Of a stretch of DNA of 40,824 nucleotides, positions 29,013-39,681 are shown piece by piece. A program made the position numbers and the translations under genes. The notes beneath the pieces were generated by a model. That model was not told where the DNA came from and searched no databases. It saw nothing but the letters and a program-made list of their open reading frames with translations. Positions within the stretch are counted from its first letter, which is position 1, and each line of letters starts with the position of its first letter. Source of the DNA: Roridomyces roridus (lineage: Eukaryota > Basidiomycota > Agaricomycetes > Agaricales > Mycenaceae); contig JARKIF010000255.1 in NCBI GenBank assembly GCA_029378245.1, positions 1 through 40,824 of the forward strand, in the 5' to 3' direction.

Positions 29013-32000
29013 ATGGCCAATCACTACCAAGGCGGCCCAGGCCCGTCCAACTACTACATCCAGCAGGCCCAATCTCCTCCTCCTCCCCCGGGGCCCGGGC
29101 CAAATTACGCCTACCCACCAGCCGGTGCTCCAAACGGCTACCCGTATGCCTATCCTCGGGTACCTCAGGGAAACGGGAATGGGAATGGACACGGAAATGG
29201 AACGCCTCCCCCTCCTTTCCGGCCTCCTTATGTCGGCCCACCATATGCCCACCAAATGCAGCCCAAGTACCCGCAGGCCTACCAGTACAATCCATACGCG
29301 CCTGTATGGCATCCTCAACAACAGCAACAGCAGTTGTCCCCGCTCCCGAAGGACGACGTTCCTCTGACTTCCACGCCGGGGTATTACGCTCAGGACCCAC
29401 AAATCCAGCACGTCCAACACCAAAATGCGATACCACTCACACAGCCGCAGCCGCAGCTCCCACCTCCAGCTGGACTGCACCGAGATTTCGGAATCGTAGA
29501 GGCTACGTCACCGACGGGCACTACCACGTCTTCACCAAAACCGACGTCCCTGCCCGTTGCTTCATCTTCGTCATCTCGCCCCTCCTCCCCAGCGCGCGCT
29601 GAGTCACTACTAATCACGCCTCCCGCCTCACGCTCACCCTCTCGCACCCGCGGCACCTCGCGCCCCCGTGCCCAATCCCCTCTTTCTCCTTCTCTCGCCT
29701 CCTCACGTCCTACATCCCCTTCCCCACTCTCCCCGCACTTTTCTCCCCGTTCTCACGTCGAGCAACGCGGGCGCGGTGGGAACTGGACGATCTCGCGATT
29801 TCGTCCTCGGGACCCTGCACTTGCGCCCGGGGTGATGATTTCGCCGTTGGCAAGGCCGCCGGCTGTTGTTGTCGAGTCTGCTGCCGAGGGAGGGTGGGAT
29901 GAGCCTCCTGTGGAGGAGGAGCCGGTAGCGAAGGTCGTGAGGAAGAAGTCGCTGGTGGTAGACGAGGAGGTGGCGCCTGTTGTCGTGCCAGTGCAAGAGG
30001 AAGAGTTCAAAGTAGAGGCAGAGGTCGTCGAGGCTGTGGAAGCAGTACCAGCGCTGGTCCACGAAGCAGAGCCGTCGACGACATCGTCTTCATCTCCCTC
30101 CATTACCGCTGCTACTCCTGACGGTGTCAGCACCCCGACCACGGCTGCGACCACGGTCCCTGGTTCTCCCAAAGCTGTATCTACTCCTCCTCCTCCTGCT
30201 CCTGCAACCACTACCCCTGCTCCTGCAGCCGCTTCTACATCCACATCTACATCCGCGCCTACCCCAGCCCCCGCCCCAGCGAAAAAGTCCTGGGCCTCCC
30301 TCCTCCGCGCTTCTGCGCCTGCATCATCATCTTCCTCCTCATCACCAGCATCCCCTTCATCTGCATCATCCTCCCAGCCAAGACGAGCCCTCCCCACATC
30401 CTCCGTCGTCGGCTTCTCCGTCCCCGCCTCTGCGACTCCCCAGCAGATCCAAGCTGATTTGGAGTACGCGAAGAGGAGGGCGGAGGTTGCTAAGCTTCTT
30501 GCTGCTGCTACCCCTTCCTCTACCTCTGGGGAAGGGATGGCGGTGGGCAAGCTGTCCCCGCGCGGGCTGATCAATACGGGGAACATGTGTTTTGCGAATG
30601 CGGTATTGCAGGCGTTGGTTTATTGTCAGCCGTTTGCGGGGTTGTTTTTGAGGTTGAGGGGGTTGCTTGAGGGGTTTGCTCCTCCTTCTTCGACTTTGGG
30701 GGAGGGAGCGGAGGGAGCGGAGATGGTTAGAGCTACGGGGGCGTTTTTGGCCGAGTTCTTTGGGGAGGAGAAGAAGGAGAAGGAGAAGGAGGCGGGGAGT
30801 GGGAATGGGAATGGGAAGGGCAAGGCGCGCGCAGAGGGCGAGGAGGAGGACGAAGGAGAGGCGTTCATACCGACTGGGGTGTATGATGCGCTCAAGGGGA
30901 AGAAGAGGTTTGATGGGATGCGGGTGAGTGGTCTTTGTCACGGTCTTTGGTCCTTCCCTGCGTCTGCCTATCCTTCATCACCGACCATCTCTTTACTTCA
31001 CTCCCTCCCTCCATTCGTGCGCACGTACTGATAAGCATCACAGGGCGGGCAGCAAGAAGATGCGGAAGAGTTTTTAGGATTCTACCTCGATACGTTGGAG
31101 GAGGAGTTGATTGCGCTCGCTGGTGCTGTTGGGTCTTCTTCCTCCTCTACTGCTGCTGCTTCCTCCGGTGCTGGAGTAGGAGGAGGGTCGGTGGATGGCG
31201 GGCAAGAGGAGGTCGAGGCTGAGCCTGAGGGTGATGGGTGGCTTGAGGTGGGGAGGAAGAATCGGGGGGTTGTTATGCGGACTGTGAGTGGTTTTTGCCT
31301 GCGCTTTTTGATGTGCTACGATACTGCTCCTGCTCCACCTCGACTCCCTACCTACCTATCCCTCTTACCCTACCCTCCTGCCCCGCCTTGCCTGTCCTTG
31401 TCTTGCCCTTCTCCCCTCTTCACTTATCCGTCCACGCGTCTTCATGACCCACATCCACACGCTCTCCTCTTTCACTTACTTGTCCTCTTGTCTATCACGC
31501 ATGCGCTAACGCACCCTCCACAGATCAAAGCAGCCGAATCACCCATTACGCGGATATTCGGGGCACCTTCCGCTCGACGCTTCGGTCGCCGGGGCAGAAG
31601 GATTCGGTTATCGTGGAAGGATGGACGGCGTTGAGGCTTGATATTCAGGTGGGTGTTCGCTGCATCCCTGCCTCCCCTTCCCTCTCCTCTCCTGCCTCTC
31701 CTCTCCTCTCCTCCTCTTCCTCTCCTCTCCTCTCCTCCTCTTCCTCTCCTCTCCTCTCCTCCTCTCCCTCTCCTTTCCTCTCCTCCTCTTCCTCTCCTTT
31801 CCTCTCCTCCTCTTCCTCTCCTCTCCTCTCCTCCTCTTCCTCTCCCCTCCTCTCCCTCCTCCGGTGCTATCGAAATAAACTGACGTACCCTGCCCCCAGC
31901 GCGATCAAATCCACACAGTAGAAGACGCCCTAACCTTCCTCGCCCACCCACAATCCGTACAACTCACACGCCCCAGCGGCGCCCCTGCGCTCGACGCCTC

Positions 32001-32481
32001 GCAGCAGGTCCTGATAGACACGCTGCCCCCCGTGCTTATATTGCATATGAAGCGGTTTTGTTATGATACGAATGTTGGGGGGGTTGTCAAGGTTGGGAAG
32101 AGGGTTGAGTTTGGGGAGGAGTTGGTTATTGGGAAGGGTGCGTTTTTCTTTTGACATGCGAGTATGGATCATTGACATTGGTTCCAGAGGTGCTTGCGGG
32201 GAGTGGGAGGAAGGGGGTTAGGTATAAGTTGTTTGCTGGTGCGTCTCCCTTCCCTCTCTTCCTCACCCTTTCCTTCTAACGCGACGACGGCAGTGATATA
32301 CCACCACGGCATATCCGCAGGCGGGGGGCATTATACGCTTGACGTCTTGCACCCTGCGCGTGGGTGGGTGAGGATTGATGATGAGTTGGTGTCGGATGTG
32401 AGGGCTGAGGATGTGTTTGGGTCGGGTGCGGGTGGGGGGGAGAGGTGTGCGTATTTGTTGTTTTATAGACGGGTTAGGTAG
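29013..32481 (+). CDS. UBP3/USP10-like ubiquitin carboxyl-terminal hydrolase (peptidase C19) with a one-base frameshift in exon 3
   Basis: Exons: 29013-30923, 31044-31283, 31524-31648, 31900-32137, 32188-32238 and 32294-32481. Residues 1-510 are low-complexity Pro/Ser/Gln-rich and probably disordered. The Cys box is GLINTGNMCFANAVLQAL with oxyanion Asn521 and catalytic Cys526. A Lys/Glu/Gly-rich insert follows (about 585-615), then the Q box QQEDAEEFLGFYLD, LILHMKRF (about 805-812) and the His box HHGISAGGGHYTLDV (His868). WVRIDDE and YLLFYRR end it. This fits the Ubp3/USP10 class, which removes ubiquitin from proteins in COPII transport and ribophagy in yeast. Exon 3 has 125 bases where phase needs 126. 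After PITRIFG the expected GTFRSTLRSPGQKDSVIVEG is one frame off, at a GGGG run (31558-31561). Either the last base of a G5 run is missing in the read or the allele is broken. The rest is well preserved, about 917 aa. Confidence 0.88.
31665..31860 (+). repeat. Pyrimidine minisatellite (TCCTC/TCTCC units) in the deubiquitinase intron 3
   Basis: Pure C/T tract of nearly 200 bases made of CTCCTCTTCCTCTCC-type units repeated about eight times. It enlarges this intron to 251 nt, while most others here are near 50. The tract can form triplex DNA in principle and is likely to vary in length. Confidence 0.85.
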
Positions 32482-32643
32482 GTGTTATGAGATTATGATC
32501 CAGATGAGGAAGTTTTGCTTTGGCGTTTAGTCGCTCGCACGCACACTTGAGAGATTTGGGTGAACTTTTCGTACCGAGGCCGGAACCTCGAGCAGTTTGT
32601 CCGTGAGTAGTTCTGCGGAGCAAAAGATGTTTTGAACAGTTAC

Positions 32644-32662
32644 CCGTTCCCGAGTCGAACGG
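32644..32662 (-). other. T-arm/B-box module outside the main array
   Basis: Reverse strand ATCCCGTTCGACTCGGGAA with perfect five-base stem and seven-base loop. A T4 run lies at 32622-32625. It shares GCAAAAGATGTTTTGA with the flank of the C module at 26142-26157. Confidence 0.45.
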
Positions 32663-33361
32663 GATTTGCGTGCTAGGGGCAAGCTGGGGTGGAGGGTGTG
32701 GCATCGGGAGGCAGGTCGCCTCAGTAATTCAGAGTTGAGCTGAAGGAAATATTGTCGGCGAACAAAACGGTGGATTTACACAGAGGAGATATGAAAGTCT
32801 CAAACCAGGACTACAACGTCCTTGGGCATGTACCCGTGGGGAACGAGGGCAGCGCGTGTGGTCGATGGTGGTGGACAGAAGACAAGAAGCGTTCGGCCGT
32901 GATTGACCGAACGCCGACAAAAACCCGATGTGCGATCTCGCAAAAGCTCCGAGCACAGCCTCATCGGCTCTCGCTTTCCACCACCACGTTGCCGGCTGCT
33001 GAACCCGCCACTCATGATAAAACCTCATATGCATCCAAAAACACACCACCTGCGTAATCTGAAGCCAATCTGAAGCCAGGAATCTCTAAGTCATGCCGAA
33101 CCCGTCGCCCACCATCCTCGAAGACTGCCTCCACCTCTGCATCCTCCACCCCTCTCGCAGCCCTGTCTCCTCGAATGGACCGCAATCTTTGAGCGTAGCG
33201 ACCTGTTCTGAAGGTGTTCGGCTATTCCCACCGACAGATGCAGGTATAATTGATTCTTCCAGCGGTGCCAGTCGTCAAGAATCCTGGCGGGATTTAAGCA
33301 AGATAATTATATTATACAATAGCCCAGGGAATTTCTATCTTGAAAGCACCACTCTACAAGT

Positions 33362-34782
33362 CTAAATCCGATAATTCATGGCCTCCGGCTCCTTTCCTTG
33401 CATCGCCTCGTCAAGCAGATCGATCACATCCGCCGCACATCCAAAGGACAAGCTCCATCCCGACCCCCCATGTCCGTAACAATGGACAATCCGACTCGCC
33501 TCGGACGACTCCTCAGAACGCCTCAGCTCCCGCTCGACTCGGACATTCTTCGAGCGAGCTGGGCGGAGTCCCTGTGCGAGCGGATACGCGGGGTCCAACT
33601 TGGCGTTCTTCAAACCGGGGAGGAACTCGTTTGCTCGTTGGCGCATGCGCTGGACGACGGGAGTATCGAGTGTCAGGTCCAGATCCCACTGGTTGTCCTG
33701 CGCGATGCCGCCGATGAGGAGAATGTTGTCGGTGCGTGGCACGATGAAGATGATTTCGTTGTCCTCCGATACGTCTGCACTGATGGAGAGTGCTGCGTCG
33801 ACCTTGGGGAAGGTCGTTCCATCGTTGACAACGCGCAAGAGGGCACCGCGGAGCGGTGAGCACGAGTCGTCGCCTGATAGAGAGCCCCCGTGGAGTCCGG
33901 TGGCATTGACGATGGCGTCGGCGTGGAACTCGGTGCGGAGGTCACTCTCGATCGAGAGCAAATCGGTGTCGATGGTCCGTGTTGTCATCGTTGCTCCTTT
34001 GCTCAACACGAGGTTCGTCAACCAATGCATGGCCTGGTCCGTGTCGATCACGGGGACGGACAACTCGTAGCCGTCCATGATACCGCCCTCGTACTTGGGG
34101 TTCACACCTCGCTCCTCGGCCAACTTCGCCCCCGCATGCCGGAACCCCTCTACACCACTCCCTGCAATCTCCGTCATCTTGTTGAGTAGTTTCCTGCACT
34201 TGGTGTTATCTTCCGAGAGTCGTTGGGGGAAGAAGAAGTTCGACTGGGTCATGCGAATTCCAGCCTCGCGAGAAAGGCCTGCATCGTCGGCGATCTGTTT
34301 CCACGCCCAATACGCTGTCATGCACCAATGCTTCGAGTACTCGAGCGAGACGGCATCGACGTGCGAGCCGCACACTGCCGGCGGGAACTCCCAGAGCGCA
34401 CCGGCGATCTGAGAGGTGAGTCGGTCGCCGTGGCTTTGGCCTACGTTGGCCCATCCTTTGGAGATGACGGTGACTTTGTAGCCCTTGTCGAGCAAGGCCC
34501 ATGCGGTCACGAGACCGATGACGCCCGCGCCGACGATGAGGATGTGGGGTGAGTCTGCCTGCTGTTGGACGAGGCGCTGAGGGTGTGGGGTGATGTTCTC
34601 GTTCATGACGAGTTTGTGGTTGGTGTTGTAGCGCTCGGCAGGGGTGCGAGATGGTGATTCCTCGTTCTGGGCTGCCTCCCTCTCCGTCTGGTAGAGATGG
34701 CTTGATACCGAGTGTTCGTCTGAAAGAAATCTTGTCAAAGGGATGAAGGGAGTCAAGCTGGTGACCTACTGATGAAAGACAT
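33362..34782 (-). CDS. D-amino-acid oxidase family FAD flavoenzyme, copy 2, 456 aa
   Basis: Exon 1 is 34782-34770, intron 34769-34720 (50 nt) and exon 2 34719-33362, the mirror image of copy 1. All motifs are intact: HILIVGAGVIGLVTAW, GDRLTSQIAGALWEFP, IVNATGLHGG and IVHCYGHGGSGWSLSFGCA. Against copy 1 I count 12 amino-acid changes in the long exon, half of them in the N-terminal extension (for example AERQTVQND to TEREAAQNE and PQP to PHP). The others are conservative or at surface-like sites (V to I, HDLRN to SDLRT, A to S, A to E, F to S). No stop or frameshift. Both copies could therefore be active. Like copy 1 it lacks a C-terminal peroxisomal signal and has Cys in the signature after His. 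Confidence 0.9.
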
Positions 34783-34879
34783 GTTGAATTCCGAGGAAGA
34801 GGAGGAAGAAGTTGGTCCAGTAGAGTAGTCAAGTGAAAGGATGTAGGATGTCTGGAGTATTCAGTTCGAACGACCCTAG

Positions 34880-34886
34880 GTTATAT
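34880..34886 (-). promoter_or_regulatory. TATA box of D-amino-acid oxidase copy 2
   Basis: TATATAA on the reverse strand about 98 nt upstream of the ATG at 34782, followed by CCTAGGGTCGTTCGA exactly as for copy 1. Confidence 0.5.
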
Positions 34887-36801
34887 ACTTCATAATCCTC
34901 CGTTGTACTCCGCTCTCATGGACGATCACCAGCACCGAACAGTGTGCTATTTTCACCCAAGTAAGACGTGAACTAAAATCGGGTCCATCCAGTCTCCGGA
35001 TGATGTCCGCGGGCAGCGGTTGTCTGAGATTCAAATCGTCGACCTCATGCCACCACCTCTGATTTTCCATGCCAACTGTGAACGGAGGGCTAGATAATAA
35101 CAGGCTCCTTTTCTCTGCTCGCACTTCTAAGTTGTTGGAAAGATACTTCTGATACCAGGCGTCCATTCTTTTCGCTGAAATGTGAGACGCCCGGGGATGC
35201 ACGGTCACTTAAGGTGGATCGGTCGAGACCTCAAGGCCCCATCTACTTGGGACGGGTGTCCGCAGACGGAACGTTGCTCGCACAAATGGGGAGTCTGTCA
35301 TGACATGAATGCCATCGTACGATTGAAATTTGAAGGTTTCGAAAGCGCGTATGTACAATCCTCACAAATGAATATTAGCTTCCCCGATCTTGTAGAAAAT
35401 ACGCGCAGGCGACATAAACAATGCATGGGGATAATTGAAACTCAGGCACATGGCGAACTCACCGCCAAGACGAATAAATGGCTACTCTGTGCTCCCTCCA
35501 CACAGGGACTCGGAGGACTGTCTTGGCCGTCTGGTGGTTGCTCGAGGCCTCGAGTTGACGGTGGCTTAGGCATAGCATTGAGGCGCTCCTGATCCTATTA
35601 ATTTCGACTGACCAGCCGCTCGCGGAAGGACCTAATGGCACCCTCTCCTGCACGAGCTGTCCACACGGGCAAGCAAAAAAAGACTTCCGAGTCCCGAACA
35701 AAATTTAAAAATCTGATATACTGTGTCTCACAGCGGGAAGTGGGGCCAAATGCCAACGCTCTGCCACCGAGATTCACACGATTGATGAATGGAATCCAAG
35801 TACATCACTGACCCGGCTGTGATTGTGCCCAGCCCGGATCAAGGCAATCATCATGGACAGTGATGCGAGTCCGTCTGCATGATCCGCCAAGTATTTGCGA
35901 GCTGCTCAAGGCTTGAGAAGGGTCAAGTACTCGTTGGAACCCACTCTAGTAACTCGGGGTTTCTAACTTTGTCCGCGTCCAGGCCTGCCAGTGCCAGTCA
36001 AGATTCCAACCTGCCTAAATACAGCGGCTCAGCAGGTACAGATTAGCATCAAACTCGTGGACAAGGGGACCTCTATGCAACATGAACGAAGTTGCCCCTG
36101 GTCATGAGAGCCAGGCCGAGATGCGGTAAGTCTCAGTGGTGAAAACAGAGGTGCGGGTGTCGATGGTGCTTGCAACACTGAGCAGAATTGTGTCAGTGGG
36201 CTTAGCCGTGAAACCCGGACCCAGTACTCAGCACCGATTGATTGGGCTCCCATCCGCCGATCCGTCCATCCCCTACTCTGGACTTGGAAAGCGACTGGTT
36301 CCGCGGACTGTGGGCATTGATAACAATTCTTGAAATAACGCAGTCTGGACTGGAGTACGGAGGAGAGCCAGCGTTGTCCGTCGTCAGTGTCGTACATGGA
36401 TCCGCTTCGAGTTTCGAGTTCCGCATCCCAACGGCGACGAAATTCGCGGAAGAAGCACCATAAAGTCGTGAGATGCTGAATTCAGAACTGAATAAGGTTT
36501 GTGGAATGCTGAATTTGGAAGTTCAACAACCGGGGAAAGATGCTTGCCTAGGAATCCGGAGCCTGGTTGAACATTGCAGCTTGAACGGTGGGTTTACTTA
36601 CAGATACCACGATGTGAGTATAAACAAACCCGCTGTATCGTGGAGAATATATCGGCTGTCGGGGCTCAAACCTGCGGATCAATGATTCGACCGGCAGTGC
36701 CACGTCATTACATCTCCTGCTTCTGCCCATCATTGACATCTACACTCCATTATCTCTCTCATGCAGCTTCCATACAACTCTGAACTTGATCCTGGAGGCT
36801 T
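34887..36801. other. Non-coding part of the right arm
   Basis: Mirror of the left-arm spacer between the F-box gene and D-amino-acid oxidase copy 1. No gene is seen in either arm; matching open frames are not conserved between the two copies, which argues against coding. Confidence 0.6.
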
Positions 36802-36990
36802 CTATACGATACCAATTGCGCGTTTACGTCTCCCCATCGGCGCGCTTTCCTTTCCTTGCAATATCCCGACCCGCACCCTCTCCTGACTCTTGGGCCTCAG
36901 TCGACACAACTCATGCACCGCATTCAGCGGGATAACCAGCTCAACCAATTTCAACACATTCCTCCCCTAGATCTCAAGCACGTTGGCCAT
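36802..36990 (-). pseudogene. C-terminal remnant of the F-box/LRR gene
   Basis: The reverse strand reads VLKLVELVIPLNAVHELCRL and later GKESAPMGRRKRAIGIV with a stop at 36802-36804. It is the same as the end of the 7270-8706 protein with a few changes. Only about the last 60 codons exist; the duplication breakpoint removed the rest. The frame is still open, so it has either not had long to decay or is simply short. Confidence 0.75.
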
Positions 36991-37111
36991 CGCATTTACA
37001 GCGGACCGAACACATTTAGCAAGCCAATCATCTTGCTCTCGGCCTCGGCGAACGCTCCCGAGGATCGCCGTTTTACTCCCAAGCCCCCTTCTTCCTCTCA
37101 GGCTCCATACT

Positions 37112-37118
37112 TATAAAT
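37112..37118 (+). promoter_or_regulatory. TATA box of the NmrA-like gene
   Basis: TATAAAT about 32-38 nt upstream of the ATG at 37150. With the duplicated F-box remnant ending close by, the whole promoter would be no longer than about 160 nt of unique sequence. Confidence 0.5.
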
Positions 37119-37149
37119 TTCTCAGGGATTCTATCGCTCTCTCAAGACT

Positions 37150-38233
37150 ATGATGCCCCCGTCCGCTCTTATCATCGGTGCCAGCGGTGCCCTCGGTCGA
37201 CCGGTCGTCGAGGAATTCAAGAACCAGCGCTCGAGGTTCGAGAGAGTCGCTGTTTTGACGGATCCGACGAGGGTGCACAAGTTTGACGATATCAAGAAGG
37301 ATGGGATTGAGGTCGTCGTTGGGTCGTTCCTCGATTTCAAATGTTATCAAGGTGTGCCTCACTTATTCTATCGAAGTATCTGTGATGCTTACAATGACGA
37401 GGCTTTGACGTCGTCCTCTCGCTCGTCGGTAACGCTCTCATGCGTCTTCAGCCTGGGATGATCGAAGCCGCCGTCGCTGGCGGTGTTCAGCACTTCTACC
37501 CCTCCGAATTCGGGACAGACATCACCCAGTCGGCGGGCGTTCGGCAATTCAGATACTTTCGCGACAAGGTTGTGACGAGGGACCATCTGGCTGCCACGGC
37601 GCGCGCGCAGGCAGGGTTTCGGTACACGCTCATGCTGGTGGGGCAGTTCTCCGAGTGGGCGTATGGGTCATTTAGTGGTGTTGATACGGAGAAGCATGTG
37701 GTTGAAGCGTATGGGTATCCGGAGGCGCAGACGGATGTTACAGCGATTGCAGAGTGCGTTTCTGAGCTTCTTCCGTTCCTTTCTTGTGGAATTAATTACT
37801 GGCGGGATATACATAGCATCGCGCGCTACACTGTCGACTCTATATTCCTCCCCTTCCCCGAACACCAATCTTGCCGCGAGATTCGCGTGCGGGGCGACCA
37901 CCTCACTTGGACACAGCTCATCGCGCTCCTCGAGGAGATACAGGGCGTGAAATACAAGGTGACGTTCCTCGATCCTAAAGTTGCCGCGGAGAAACAGGAG
38001 GAGGCGAGGTTGCGGGGAGATGAGGAAGAGGAGTTGAAGTGGGCGGGACGCGTTCTGGGGCCGTCGGGGATGGTGCAAGTTCCGGAGCCGTTGGATAATC
38101 ACAAGTTTGGGTTTGTGCCAAAGACAGCGAGAGAGGTTATGCAGACGATGTTTACCCAGGGTAAGTCGAATGCGTTCTTAGATCTTATTTGTGGTTCGAT
38201 TTCATTCATGCATTCGCCCTTTCAACAGGATGA
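37150..38233 (+). CDS. NmrA-like / isoflavone-reductase-like NAD(P)-binding protein, 300 aa
   Basis: Four exons: 37150-37351, 37402-37753, 37817-38160 and 38229-38233. The introns (50, 63, 68 nt) have GT..AG ends and matching phases. The last exon supplies only one base pair of a Gly codon and the stop. The N-terminus MMPPSALIIGASGALG holds the Rossmann motif GASGALG (about 10-16). FDVVLSLVGNAL, AAVAGGVQHFYPSEFGTDI and VVEAYGYPEAQTDVTAIADI are typical of NmrA-like/PCBER proteins, where the FYPSEFG segment is a family hallmark. Members are reductases or redox-sensing regulators that bind NADP. A catalytic Lys (isoflavone reductases) is not certain here (FRDKVVTRDHL contains a candidate). Length is usual. 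Start: the first of two adjacent Met codons. Confidence 0.88.
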
Positions 38234-38454
38234 AGTGAGGGATAAAAAAAGAGTTGAACTCACGCCATGGCTAGCAGTCTACACTGGAATCGAACCAAGT
38301 CCAGACATTCAAGCCAGCATTTCAAATAAAGTATGAGCAGATCTTAAGAGATGAGTGATTTTACCGTCACAGGAACTGAAGTTCGATCATCACTTAAGTT
38401 TCTGGTGATAGTGCTATATACACACTACCCATCATAATTGGGAGGGTCAGTTTG

Positions 38455-38610
38455 GAACTTAAGTTCGATGCCGCTACTCGAGTTCTCGAACTGAAGTTCT
38501 GAGAGCTTAAGTTATCAGCCCGGATCCAATTCACACCTAAAAGAGACGAGAAATCAGAGTCAAGTTGTGAACTCAAGTTCGAAGCCACCGACTCAAGTTC
38601 TCGAACCGAA
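38455..38610 (+). repeat. Two direct copies of a 42-bp unit with internal palindromes
   Basis: GAACTTAAGTTCGATGCCGC... at 38455-38496 and GAACTCAAGTTCGAAGCCAC... at 38569-38610. Each unit starts with GAACTYAAGTTC, a near or perfect palindrome, and ends with TTCTCGAAC. They lie just outside the foldback element. Confidence 0.6.
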
Positions 38611-38623
38611 TCTGAGATCTTAC

Positions 38624-39681
38624 GCTAAATGCGGAACATAAGGCGCGGCTCGATTTTTGTCAAATTTCGTGACATTTCGATCACTTTCAGTAATTACGCT
38701 GTTGCGGGCTCGTTTCTTTTCCGATTGTCTTCGGATATGAACCAATCGATTCCCACCGTCCTTTTACAGTGCCTAGGTACTTGAATGAATTGGTTTCGTA
38801 TGAATATGAACCCCAGAGAAGCAAATGATTAATTCAACTATTGACACACCAGCAGTTGAGGGGAATGTACTGGGGTCCCAATATTTGACCTGGGCACTCT
38901 CCTACATCTGATACAGTGCGCCATGGCCGAAAATTGTGTCCAGATTCATGAGGAAAAAGTAGGTGTATCAATATCTTTTGCCATCACTGTTCAGTTGTAT
39001 CTCAGCTCGTGGCGGGCTAATTTCTCAAACCACCCATGTGGTGCCACTCATAGACATCCCGTACCATCATCCCGTCTCATCCGAGGGCCATTTACGCAAA
39101 CGGAAAATGAGCAGAACGCTGCCCGACAGACGCTCGGAATGCGTGACACAAGTGTGACAAGCACAATCATTCGGTGGTTGTGCTGCACTCTGCATTGAAT
39201 CAACAGATTCCGGTGCCGTCCGGGTAGCCCGGAACTTTGAGAGTGTGACCCTGAACTGTAGTCAGACATGCTCAGAATATCTGCCGCGGAGTCTTGTGGC
39301 TAACAATATGGTCATGTTTGTGATGCACCTCTGTTATGATAAATATACACAGAACCGCGGCATACCTGGCTGCACAGACCACCCCACGCACTGTGTGGCA
39401 CCTGTGAGAGACTAATGTTCAATATTTAGTGCACAAAAACATTCCAAAGGCAGTTAAAGTGTCATGGTTGAAAAACATCGGATCCCTTATTTGACAGAAT
39501 GATGCAATAACACAAATGATTCTTGTAGCCTAAGCACTGTAAACGACAGTGGGAATCGATTGGTCCATGTCCGAAGACACTCGGAAAAGAAACGAGCCCA
39601 CAACAGCGTAATTACTGAAAGTGATCGAAATGTCACGAAATTTGACAAAAATCGAGCCGCGCCTTATGTTCCGCATTTAGC
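38624..39681. mobile_element. Foldback-type element, ~1,058 bp, with ~155-bp inverted ends
   Basis: Bases 38624-38776 and 39525-39681 are inverted copies, about 93% identical by eye, starting GCTAAATGCGGAACATAAGG. The ~750-bp interior has no gene with a motif. TA dinucleotides flank both ends (CTTAC on the left, CTGTAAG on the right), compatible with a Tc1/mariner-type TA target, though the exact end is uncertain by 1-2 bases. It lies about 390 bp beyond the NmrA-like stop. Confidence 0.8.

Larger units (their letters stand above)
32850..36990 (-). repeat. Right arm of the inverted segmental duplication
   Basis: Reverse complement of the left arm 8530-13410; blocks are listed there. The outer end (36990) stops within the F-box coding region, only about 160 bases before the NmrA-like gene. 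The inner end (about 32850) lies about 370 bases after the deubiquitinase stop. It lacks the 681-bp insertion of the left arm. Confidence 0.9.

Noticed and set aside
29753..30586. 277-codon antisense open frame over the deubiquitinase N-terminus
   Set aside because: Arises from the low-complexity Ser/Pro codons of the sense gene; Gly/Ala/Asp-rich with no motif.
8530..36990. Inverted arms as an assembly artefact
   Set aside because: The arms differ at many non-coding sites, have private indels and a private insertion, so they are two real loci.
1..38233. A secondary-metabolite gene cluster made of P450, Zn2Cys6, reductase and NmrA-like genes
   Set aside because: No backbone enzyme (PKS, NRPS, terpene synthase), genes far apart and separated by unrelated housekeeping and F-box genes.
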